Positions 1 to 7,261 of a DNA stretch of 42,836 nt are shown one piece after another. The position numbers and the translations under genes were made by a program. Under the pieces are notes generated by a model that saw nothing but the letters and a program-made list of their open reading frames with translations, was not told the origin of the DNA and did not search any database. Each line of letters begins with the position of its first letter. Positions within the stretch are counted from its first letter, which is position 1. The stretch lies in the NCBI RefSeq assembly GCF_001046855.1, contig NZ_HF570958.1, positions 1,012,286 through 1,055,121 of the forward strand. Reading direction: 5' to 3'. This DNA comes from Nostocoides japonicum T1-X7 (GTDB lineage: Bacteria; Actinomycetota; Actinomycetes; Actinomycetales; Dermatophilaceae).

Positions 1-1838
1 GCGCGGCGCCTGCGGACACCTACCTGCGGGGGGACCTGATCGTCGCCGCGGCACATCGCGCCGGTGCCGACGCCGTGCATCCCGGCTACGGATTCCTCTC
101 CGAGAGCGCGGAGTTCGCTCGCACAGTGCGCGACGCCGGACTCGTGTGGATCGGCCCGGACCCCGAGGCCATCGCCGTCATGGGCAGCAAGGTCGCCTCG
201 AAGGCGCGGATGGCGGACGCGGGTGTGCCGGTCCTCGAGCGGCTCGACCCGGGGACCGTCGAGGAGAGCGACCTCCCCATCCTCGTCAAGGCGTCCTCGG
301 GAGGCGGCGGGCGGGGTATGCGGATCGTCCGTCGCCTCGCCGAGCTCCCCGGGGCCGTCGAGTCCGCCTCCCGGGAGGCGGCGAGCGCCTTCGGGGACCC
401 GACGGTGTTCTGCGAGCGCTACCTCGAGTCGGGCCACCACGTCGAGGTGCAGATCCTTGCCGACGCCCACGGCACGGTCTGGGCCCTCGGCGAGCGCGAG
501 TGCTCGCTCCAGCGCCGTCATCAGAAGGTCATCGAGGAGGCGCCGTCACCTCTCGTCGAGCGGATCGGCGGCGATCTGCGCGAGCGGATCCTCGGCGCCG
601 GGCGGGAGGCCGCCCGGGCCGTCGGGTACCGCGGCGCGGGGACCGTCGAGTTCCTCGCCTCCGCGACCGGTGACTTCTGGTTCCTCGAGATGAACACCCG
701 CCTGCAGGTCGAGCACCCCGTCACCGAGTGCGTCACCGGCCTCGACCTCGTCGGCCTCCAGCTCGACGTGGCCGAGGGCAGACCGCTCGCCGGCCCCGAA
801 CCGGCGATGACGGGGTATGCCGTCGAGGCCCGCCTCTACGCCGAGGACCCCGCGGCCGACTGGCGGCCCCAGACCGGCACGGTCGTCACGCTGGAGGTCC
901 CCGACGTCGTCGCCCGCTTCGACCGACCGTCGCGGCCGGGGATCCGCCTGGACTCCGGTGTCGAGGCGGGCAGCGTCGTCGGAACCCACTACGACGCGAT
1001 GCTCGCGAAGGTCGTCTCCAGCGCCCCGACGCGCGAGGCGGCGCTCGGCGGGCTCGCCGCTGCGCTGCGCCGGACGCGGGTCCACGGCGTGACGACGAAC
1101 CGCGACCTGCTCGTCGCGAGCCTCCTCCATCCCGAGGTGCTCGCCGGCGCGGCCGACACCGGCTTCTACGACGCCCACCCGCCCGGCGAGCTCACCGCCG
1201 GCGCCCGGGTCGACCCCGGCCTCGCCGCGCTCGTCGCCGCGCTCGCGGACAGCGCCCACGATCGGCCGGGTCCGCTCGCCGCGGTCGCCAGCGGCTTCCG
1301 CAACGTTCCCGTCGGCTATCGGAGCAGGAGGTATGCCGTGGAGGACGAGGAGATCGACGTCCGCTACCGCTTCGGGCGTGATGGGCTCGAGGTCGAGACG
1401 CCGCCCACCGGAGTGACCCGGGTCGACGTCGTCGAGCGGTCCGCCGACCGGGTCGTCCTCGAGCTCGACAGGGTGCAGCGCAGCTGGGACGTCGTCCGGT
1501 TCACCGTCGGCGACGAGGTGCGGGTCGCCCTCGACGGCGCGTCCGGCTCGCTCGAGCTGCGACGGGTGCCCCGCTTCGTCGACCCCTCGACGAGGGTTGC
1601 GGCCGGTGCCCTCGTGGCGCCGATGCCCGGGTCGGTCGCGCGCCTGGCCGTCGAGCTCGGCGACGTCGTGTCCGCCGGTCAGCCGCTGCTCTGGCTCGAG
1701 GCGATGAAGATGGAGCATGCGATCCTCTCACCCGCGGGAGGCACCGTGACCGAGCTCTCCGTCGCCGTCGGTCAACAGGTGGCCCAGGGCGAGGGTCTCG
1801 CGGTCGTCGCGGCGACAGAAGGGAACGGCGATGGCTGA
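1..1838 (+). CDS. Acyl-CoA carboxylase biotin-carboxylase/BCCP subunit, 5'-truncated (probably 3-methylcrotonyl-CoA carboxylase alpha)
   Basis: ATP-dependent carboxylation of a protein-bound biotin, which a separate carboxyltransferase subunit then uses on an acyl-CoA. The reading frame is open from base 3 and lacks the extreme N-terminus, so the gene starts outside the window; 611 codons are visible. Counting from base 3, the HPGYGFLSE biotin-carboxylase motif comes first, then the Gly-rich ATP-grasp loop (SSGGGGRGM, about residues 98-107), the signature EMNTRLQVEHPVTE (about 229-242), and a C-terminal biotinyl domain with EAMKMEH whose biotinylated Lys is residue 569. It overlaps the next gene by 8 bp (ATGGCTGA). 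The LiuC-like crotonase downstream argues for leucine degradation (MCC, AccA1-like), although acetyl/propionyl-CoA carboxylase alpha subunits share these domains. Family certain; substrate inferred. Confidence 0.93.
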   Translation, partial: AAPADTYLRGDLIVAAAHRAGADAVHPGYGFLSESAEFARTVRDAGLVWIGPDPEAIAVMGSKVASKARMADAGVPVLERLDPGTVEESDLPILVKASSGGGGRGMRIVRRLAELPGAVESASREAASAFGDPTVFCERYLESGHHVEVQILADAHGTVWALGERECSLQRRHQKVIEEAPSPLVERIGGDLRERILGAGREAARAVGYRGAGTVEFLASATGDFWFLEMNTRLQVEHPVTECVTGLDLVGLQLDVAEGRPLAGPEPAMTGYAVEARLYAEDPAADWRPQTGTVVTLEVPDVVARFDRPSRPGIRLDSGVEAGSVVGTHYDAMLAKVVSSAPTREAALGGLAAALRRTRVHGVTTNRDLLVASLLHPEVLAGAADTGFYDAHPPGELTAGARVDPGLAALVAALADSAHDRPGPLAAVASGFRNVPVGYRSRRYAVEDEEIDVRYRFGRDGLEVETPPTGVTRVDVVERSADRVVLELDRVQRSWDVVRFTVGDEVRVALDGASGSLELRRVPRFVDPSTRVAAGALVAPMPGSVARLAVELGDVVSAGQPLLWLEAMKMEHAILSPAGGTVTELSVAVGQQVAQGEGLAVVAATEGNGDG

Positions 1839-2637
1839 CCGACCGGACACGTCGAGGAGCGGCCCGCGCGTGGCGGTCGAGACCGCCGACGGGGTCGCGC
1901 GGATCGCGCTGGACTCACCGCACAACCGGAACGCGCTGTCCGAACGGCTCGTCCGTGAGCTGCACGAGGCGATCGCCGCCGCGGAGGCGGACGAGAGCGT
2001 GCGCGTCATCGTGCTCACCCACACGGGCTCCACCTTCTGTGCCGGTGCGGATCTCGGTGAGGCCTCGTCCGGATCGGGCAGCGACGGGGCCCGGGCTCGA
2101 GCTGACCAGCTCGTCGACCTCCTCGACCGCATCGTGGGCTGCGCCCTCCCCGTCGTCGGGCGCATCGACGGTCACGTCCGGGCCGGCGGCATGGGCCTGG
2201 TCACCGCGTGCGACATCGCCCTCGCCGGCCCCCGCTCGACCTTCGCGCTCACCGAGTCGCGCCTCGGTCTCGCCGCGTCCGTCGTCTCCTTGACGGTGCT
2301 GCCCCGGCTGTCCGATCGGGACGCCTATCGACTCCTGCTCACCGGGGAGACCGTCGACGCGACGGAGGCGGCGCGGATCGGTCTGGTCACCGAGGCCGCT
2401 GCCGACGTCGACGATGCGCTCGCCGCGCTCCTCGCCGCGCTCCGGCGGTGCTCGCCCCAGGGGTTGCGGGAGACGAAAGCGCTGCTGACACACGGCATGC
2501 GAGCGGGAATCGCGGCGAACCGGGACCGGGTCGCCGCGCAGTCGGCACGCCTCTTCGAGTCCGAGGAGGCGCGCGAGGGGATGACCGCCTTCCTCGAGCG
2601 CCGACCGCCCCGGTGGGCGGCCGAGGGCTCACCGTGA
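1831..2637 (+). CDS. Enoyl-CoA hydratase/isomerase family protein, LiuC-like (probable 3-methylglutaconyl-CoA hydratase)
   Basis: Crotonase-fold enzyme of 268 aa, full family length. The first oxyanion-hole segment is FCAGADL (residues 69-75) and the second is AGGMGL (118-123). Glu142 in FALTESRLGL matches the Glu164 position of rat enoyl-CoA hydratase. The other classical catalytic Glu (Glu144 in GGGCELA) is replaced by Gly. From memory, the LiuC branch shows the same pattern (GGGVGL...TEVRLGL), and this is why 3-methylglutaconyl-CoA hydratase is preferred over a fatty-acid hydratase. The gene is translationally coupled on both sides (8-bp overlap upstream, 4-bp GTGA overlap downstream), placing it in one operon with the biotin carboxylase and the TetR regulator. 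The specific substrate is inferred from context and motif, not proven. Confidence 0.88.
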   Translation: MADRPDTSRSGPRVAVETADGVARIALDSPHNRNALSERLVRELHEAIAAAEADESVRVIVLTHTGSTFCAGADLGEASSGSGSDGARARADQLVDLLDRIVGCALPVVGRIDGHVRAGGMGLVTACDIALAGPRSTFALTESRLGLAASVVSLTVLPRLSDRDAYRLLLTGETVDATEAARIGLVTEAAADVDDALAALLAALRRCSPQGLRETKALLTHGMRAGIAANRDRVAAQSARLFESEEAREGMTAFLERRPPRWAAEGSP

Positions 2638-3242
2638 CCGTCGGGACCGAGCCCAAGCAGGACCGCAGCCGGGCCACCCGTCGGCGGCTGCTCGACACGA
2701 CGGTCCGGTGCCTCGCGACCCATGGGTGGGAGTCGGCGACGGTCGGCCTCATCGCCGCCGAGACGGGCATCAGCCGCGGCGCCGTGCAGCACCACTTCCC
2801 GACGCGCGAGGCGCTCATCGTCGCCGCCCTGCGGCACATGTTCGACGAGCGGATGGCGCTCCTCGACGCGATCGCGGAACCCGACCCCGGCCACGCGGGG
2901 GCGGAGCGCGTCCACGCCATCGTGTCCCAGATCGTCGATCTCATGGGCGGCGAGCTGTTCAAGGCCGCCCTCCAGGTGTGGACCGCCGCCGCGGCCGACG
3001 CCGACCTGCGGACCACCGTCGTCCCTCTCGAGCGCCACTTCGGCCGGGCCGCCCACGCGCGGGTCGTGCGGCTCCTCGGCGTCGACGACTCGGACCCACA
3101 GCTGCGCGGGCTCGTCCAGGCGACCCTCGACCTCGCACGCGGGCTCGCCCTCGCCGACGTCCTCACCGACGACTCCCGCCGCCGGGCCTGGGTCGTGCGG
3201 GCCTGGTCCGACCGCCTCGCCGACGCGCTCGAACCCAGCTGA
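2634..3242 (+). CDS. TetR/AcrR family transcriptional regulator
   Basis: 202-aa one-component regulator. The N-terminal DNA-binding domain reads ATRRRLLDTTVRCLATHGW followed by the helix-turn-helix segment VGLIAAETGISRGAVQHHFPTREAL, and the C-terminal half is helical and ligand-binding (contains LFKAALQVW). The start is GTG at 2634, chosen because it overlaps the upstream stop as GTGA and leaves a normal TetR N-terminus. As last gene of the carboxylase/hydratase operon it probably senses an acyl-CoA or branched-chain intermediate and controls that operon; this is inferred from position only. Confidence 0.92.
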   Translation: MTVGTEPKQDRSRATRRRLLDTTVRCLATHGWESATVGLIAAETGISRGAVQHHFPTREALIVAALRHMFDERMALLDAIAEPDPGHAGAERVHAIVSQIVDLMGGELFKAALQVWTAAAADADLRTTVVPLERHFGRAAHARVVRLLGVDDSDPQLRGLVQATLDLARGLALADVLTDDSRRRAWVVRAWSDRLADALEPS

Positions 3243-3303
3243 GGCCACGGGGTCCGCCGCGTGCTCCCGATGCCGGGTGCGCGACAATTCCAGATAGGAC
3301 GGA

Positions 3304-3328
3304 CGTCGGCTCGCCCAAGGAGCCGACG
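3304..3328. terminator. Hairpin after the TetR gene
   Basis: Perfect 9-bp inverted repeat (CGTCGGCTC / GAGCCGACG) with a 7-nt loop, 62 bp after the TetR stop and upstream of the dehydrogenase pair. There is no U-tract, so a terminator role is tentative. The 146-bp gap 3243-3388 otherwise holds no clear promoter. Confidence 0.4.
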
Positions 3329-3388
3329 GCCCCGGAGGTGCCCACTGCGGCACGGCCGATGGAACGCACGAGGTGAGGACGACACGCC

Positions 3389-4579
3389 ATGGACGCCACG
3401 TCGCTGGAGAGGTTCGGTCGCCGCCTCCGCGTCGCGATGATCGGCGGTGGACTGGGCTCCTACATCGGGGAGACGCATCGCATCGCGCTGCGGTGCGACG
3501 GACTCTGGGAGCTCGTGGCCGGTGCGTTCTCCCGTGACTACTCCGTGTGCCAGGCGACGGGCCGTCGGCTGCTCCTCGACCCCGAACGCGTCTATCGCGA
3601 CCACCGGGCGCTCGTCGAGGGCGAGTCCCGCCGGGCGGACCGGGTCGACGCGGTCATCGTGGCGACGCGGCCGGCCACGCATGCCGAGATCATCGTCGCG
3701 GTGCTCGACGCCGGCTTCCACGTGATCAGCGAGAAGCCCCTGACGAGCACCCTCGAGGAGTCGGTCGCGGTGGCGGCGGCCCTCGCGCGCTCCGGCAAGC
3801 GACTCATGCTGACCCACTGCTACAGCGGCTATCCCATGATCCGCATGGCCCGGGAGATGGTCGAGCGAGGAGATCTCGGCCGGATCACCGCCGTCGACAC
3901 CGAGTTCGCCAGCGGTGCCTACGCCGGCGGCACCCCGGAGGGCGCCTGGCGGGTCGGCTCCGCCGAGGCGGGCGACGCGGGGATGCTCGTCGACCTCGGG
4001 ACCCACGCCCTCCAGCTGGCCACCTACGTGACGGGTGCGCGCGTCAGCGAGGTGTCGGCCCGGCTCGACCGCCTCGCGCCCGAGCACGAGGTCTACGACA
4101 ACGCGTTCCTCGATCTCGGCTTCGAGGGCGGCGCGGTCGGCCGATGCTGGAGCACCTATCAGGCGGCCGGCGCTGTGCACGGGCTCCGCATCGCCGTCTA
4201 CGGCGACCGCGGCTCGATCGCCTGGGACCACGAGCGGGCCGAGGTGCTGTGGTGGCGTCCGGTCGACGGCCCCGAGACGCTTCTGACGAAGGCCGGCCCG
4301 ATGGCGACCGCCGGCGCGCTGGCGGCGAGCCGATTCACCGCCGGACACCCCGACGGCTACGGGCTGGCCTTCGCCAACCTCTACCGGGACTTCGCCGAGG
4401 CCCTCATGGAGGAGGCGATCGGCGAGGACCCGGCACCGTTCCTCGCGCGGCTTCCCGGTGTGGAGGACGGCATCCACACGCTCGAGGTGATCGACGGCGC
4501 CCTGCGGTCGCACGCCGCGGGCCACGCGCCGGTCCCGCTGCCCGCCGGCCCGGGCTCCCGGCATTCGGTGGGAGCCTGA
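3389..4579 (+). CDS. Gfo/Idh/MocA family NAD(P)-dependent oxidoreductase
   Basis: 396-aa cytoplasmic dehydrogenase, probably acting on a sugar, inositol or amino-sugar derivative. An N-terminal Rossmann fold carries MIGGGLGSYIG (about residues 17-27), then the family EKP motif at 115-117 (SEKPLTSTLEES), then the C-terminal alpha/beta domain with the LVDLGTHALQL segment (about 201-211), which holds the Asp...His pair typical of these enzymes. The next gene belongs to the same superfamily and begins 2 bp after this stop, so the two are almost certainly co-transcribed and may act on successive or related substrates. The substrate cannot be read from the sequence. Confidence 0.9.
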   Translation: MDATSLERFGRRLRVAMIGGGLGSYIGETHRIALRCDGLWELVAGAFSRDYSVCQATGRRLLLDPERVYRDHRALVEGESRRADRVDAVIVATRPATHAEIIVAVLDAGFHVISEKPLTSTLEESVAVAAALARSGKRLMLTHCYSGYPMIRMAREMVERGDLGRITAVDTEFASGAYAGGTPEGAWRVGSAEAGDAGMLVDLGTHALQLATYVTGARVSEVSARLDRLAPEHEVYDNAFLDLGFEGGAVGRCWSTYQAAGAVHGLRIAVYGDRGSIAWDHERAEVLWWRPVDGPETLLTKAGPMATAGALAASRFTAGHPDGYGLAFANLYRDFAEALMEEAIGEDPAPFLARLPGVEDGIHTLEVIDGALRSHAAGHAPVPLPAGPGSRHSVGA

Positions 4580-4581
4580 CC

Positions 4582-5586
4582 ATGCAACGGATCGCCCTCG
4601 TCGGAGCCGGCTTCATCGGCACCGTCCACGCCGCGAACCTCGCGGCGCATCCCGGCGTGCAGTTCGACCTCGTCTACGACGTCGACGAGCACCGCGCCGG
4701 CGACGTCGCTCGACGACACGGCGCGGTGGCCGTCACGGACGTCGAGCAGATCTACGACCCGGATCGGGTCGACGCGGTGCTCGTCGCCTCCTCGACCGAC
4801 ACCCACGCCGAGCACCTGCGCCGTGCCGCCGACGCCGGGGTCGCCGTCCTCTGCGAGAAGCCGATCGACCGGGAGCTCGACCGGGCCGCGGACACCGTCG
4901 CATACGTCCGGGCTCGCCAGGTGCCCGCCATGATGGCCTTCAACCGGCGCTTCGACCGCGACTACGCCGAGCTCAAGGCCACCGTCGACAGCGGTGCGGT
5001 CGGGGAGGTGGCGCTCATCCAGCTCACCTCGCGCGGGCCCGAGCTGCCGCCCCTGGACTACCTGCGGGTCTCCGGAGGGCAGATGCGCGACCAGGCCGTG
5101 CACTTCTTCGACCTCGCCCGGTGGATCTCCGGAGCCGACGTCGTCGCGGTCTTCGCCACCGGGTCCGCCCTCGCCGAGCCACGCATCGCCGAGTTCGGCG
5201 ACACCGACATCGCCGCCGTCACGCTGCGCCTGGCGACCGGGGCGCTGGTCCAGATCGACACCTCGAGGCGCACCGGATACGGCTACGACGAACGGATCGA
5301 GGTTCTCGGAAGCAACGGCATGGTCGAGGCCCACCGTCACCGCGCCGGTGCGGTCATCCGCTACACGATCGGCCGGGCCATCGAGAAGGGCATGCACCCG
5401 GGGTGGTTCGAGCGCATCAAGCCCACCTATGCCGCCACCCTCGACCACTTCGTCGACGCCCTCGACACGGGCGAGCCGCCGAGCCCCTCCCTGGACGACG
5501 GCCTCCGAGCCCAGGCCATCGCCGAGGCCGCGGCCCGCTCGCTCACCAGCGGCCGCAGCGAACCGGTCCAGTACCCGGGTGCCTAG
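4582..5586 (+). CDS. Gfo/Idh/MocA family oxidoreductase, inositol 2-dehydrogenase-like
   Basis: 334 aa, the size of IolG-type dehydrogenases. It has the Rossmann motif LVGAGFIGTVHA at the N-terminus, CEKP at residues 91-94 (catalytic Lys93), and MRDQAVHFFDLARW, where Asp170 and His174 match the D-x-x-x-H catalytic pair of myo-inositol dehydrogenase. Residues after about 300 form the usual short C-terminal tail. The gene is coupled to the preceding dehydrogenase (2-bp gap) and ends only 3 bp from the stop of the convergent GH13 gene. Substrate could be myo-inositol, scyllo-inositol or another polyol; no other iol genes are in the window, so iolG is not assigned. Confidence 0.88.
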   Translation: MQRIALVGAGFIGTVHAANLAAHPGVQFDLVYDVDEHRAGDVARRHGAVAVTDVEQIYDPDRVDAVLVASSTDTHAEHLRRAADAGVAVLCEKPIDRELDRAADTVAYVRARQVPAMMAFNRRFDRDYAELKATVDSGAVGEVALIQLTSRGPELPPLDYLRVSGGQMRDQAVHFFDLARWISGADVVAVFATGSALAEPRIAEFGDTDIAAVTLRLATGALVQIDTSRRTGYGYDERIEVLGSNGMVEAHRHRAGAVIRYTIGRAIEKGMHPGWFERIKPTYAATLDHFVDALDTGEPPSPSLDDGLRAQAIAEAAARSLTSGRSEPVQYPGA

Positions 5587-5589
5587 GGT

Positions 5590-7167
5590 TCAGAGAGTGA
5601 AGATCCCGTAGCCGAACCCGTCGGCCGCGACGTGTCCGTCGGACACCGTCACTCCCGAGACCTCGACCGGAGCCGGCTCGGCATCGCGCAGCGCCGCGAC
5701 GTCGACGTGGGCCGGCTCCCGGCGCGGGTTGACGACGACGAGGTGGGTGCCGCCCCGGACGTAGGCGAACGGGTAGTCGCGCGTGAGCACCTCCGTGCTC
5801 GCGAGCGGGCCGAGCGCCGGGGTGCTGCGTCGCAGGTGGATGAGCCGACGGACCAGGGTGAGCACCGAGTTCGGGTCGTCGCGCTGGGCCGCGACGGTGG
5901 GCCGGTCGGGCGCGGGGTCCTGCGGCAGGTAGAGGCGGTCCGGCGGCGCCGTCGAGAAGCCGGCGTTGGCGCCGGAGTCCCACTGCATGGGAGTGCGGCA
6001 GCCGGCGCGGTTGTAGCCCGGGTTGCACACGCTCCCCTCGTGGTCGGGCAGGCCCGGCAGGTACCGCATACCGATCTCGTCCCCGTAGTAGATCGACGGG
6101 ACGCTCGCCCACGTGAGGAGGAAGGCGTATGCCGCGCCGAGCTGCTCGGCGGTGCGGTCGCCGCAGCACAGGCGGGAGAAGTCGTGGTCGGCCGTCGCGA
6201 GGACGACGAGCCGGTCGCCGCCGCTCGCCCCGCGATGCTCGTCCCAGATCCGTAGGAACCGTCCGAGGGATCCGGGGCCGTCCCGCCCGTCGGCCTCGAA
6301 GAAGCAGTGCTCGTGGTCGGGCAGCCAGAAGAGGCTCCCGGCACCGCCGTTGTTGAACAGCGCGCTGTGCGCCGGATGGATGACGAGGAAGAAGTCGCCG
6401 TCGAACCCGGACCGGACGCCGATGTCGGCCGGGGCGGGGTAGTCGCTCTCCGGGAGGAGGACGGCATCGGGGTATGCGACGTCGAGCCACTCGTGGAGCT
6501 CGCGCCACAGGCGGGCGGTCTGGCTCTTGTCGGGGTCGTCCTTGACGAGCGAATACGCCATGTCGACGCGGAATCCCGCGATACCGCGGTCGAGCCAGAA
6601 CGCCATGATGTCCTTGAGCGCCTGCCGGTTCGCCTGCGGCCCCGGGCCGTCGACGCGCTGGCGCCACGGCTCGTCCGCCCGGAGCCTGGCATACCCGAAG
6701 TTGAGGGCGGGCTGCTCGTCGAAGAAGTTCTTCAGGTAGTAGCCGGGCCGCCGCCCCGGGGACGGCACGAAGCCCGGGCCGGGCCGGTCGGACCAGATGT
6801 ACCGGTCGTCGGTCGGGTCGTCGGCCGCCCGCCGGAACCACGCGTGCTCGACCGACGTGTGGCCGGCGACGAGGTCGAGGATGACGCGGATCCCGCGCTC
6901 GCGGGCGGCCTCGACGAAGGTGACCATGTCCTCGTTCGTGCCGTAGCGCGGAGCGATCCGCAGGTAGTCCGAGACGTCGTAGCCGGCGTCGCGGAACGGC
7001 GAGGCGAAGCACGGGTTGAACCACACCGTGTTGACGCCGAGCCACTGGAGGTGGTCCAGGTGCGCCATGGCCCCCGGCAGGTCGCCGATGCCGTCGCCGT
7101 CGGAGTCGGCGAACGACTGCGGGTAGATCTCGTAGACGACGGCGTCCGCCAGCCACGGTGCGGGCAT
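5590..7167 (-). CDS. GH13 alpha-amylase family glycoside hydrolase (atypical active-site motifs)
   Basis: 525-aa TIM-barrel enzyme acting on alpha-linked glucosides. The barrel starts at VVYEIYPQSFADSDGDGIGDLPG. The nucleophile Asp is in GFRVDMAYS (about residue 202), the probable acid/base Glu in LLPESDYP (about 240) and the transition-state Asp in ATADHDFSRL (about 329). Two conserved regions deviate from the usual form: region I is LVAGHTS instead of ..NH.., and region IV is ADHD instead of NHD. The start at 7167 was chosen because GAAGGAG lies 6 nt upstream; an in-frame ATG at 7188 lacks this. No signal peptide, so cytoplasmic. It follows the LuxR-type regulator on the same strand (94-bp gap). 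It may hydrolyse or transfer from an oligosaccharide; specificity is unresolved. Confidence 0.9.
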   Translation of the reverse strand: MPAPWLADAVVYEIYPQSFADSDGDGIGDLPGAMAHLDHLQWLGVNTVWFNPCFASPFRDAGYDVSDYLRIAPRYGTNEDMVTFVEAARERGIRVILDLVAGHTSVEHAWFRRAADDPTDDRYIWSDRPGPGFVPSPGRRPGYYLKNFFDEQPALNFGYARLRADEPWRQRVDGPGPQANRQALKDIMAFWLDRGIAGFRVDMAYSLVKDDPDKSQTARLWRELHEWLDVAYPDAVLLPESDYPAPADIGVRSGFDGDFFLVIHPAHSALFNNGGAGSLFWLPDHEHCFFEADGRDGPGSLGRFLRIWDEHRGASGGDRLVVLATADHDFSRLCCGDRTAEQLGAAYAFLLTWASVPSIYYGDEIGMRYLPGLPDHEGSVCNPGYNRAGCRTPMQWDSGANAGFSTAPPDRLYLPQDPAPDRPTVAAQRDDPNSVLTLVRRLIHLRRSTPALGPLASTEVLTRDYPFAYVRGGTHLVVVNPRREPAHVDVAALRDAEPAPVEVSGVTVSDGHVAADGFGYGIFTL

Positions 7168-7261
7168 GGGTGCTCCTTCGCGGTGCATCGGGTCTCGGCG
7201 AACGCCAGTCTGTCAGGGGCGGCTGCGGTGCCGGGTAGGCCCGTCGTCGGCGATCCGGCCG

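Noticed and set aside
546..1718. 390-codon minus-strand frame opposite the biotin carboxylase
   Set aside because: No domain or ribosome site, and the plus strand encodes unmistakable biotin carboxylase motifs.
2387..4564. Long minus-strand open frame (725 codons) opposite the crotonase, TetR and dehydrogenase genes
   Set aside because: It is the antisense shadow of well-supported genes; the translation is Arg/Ala/Gly/His-rich without domains, as expected in GC-rich DNA.
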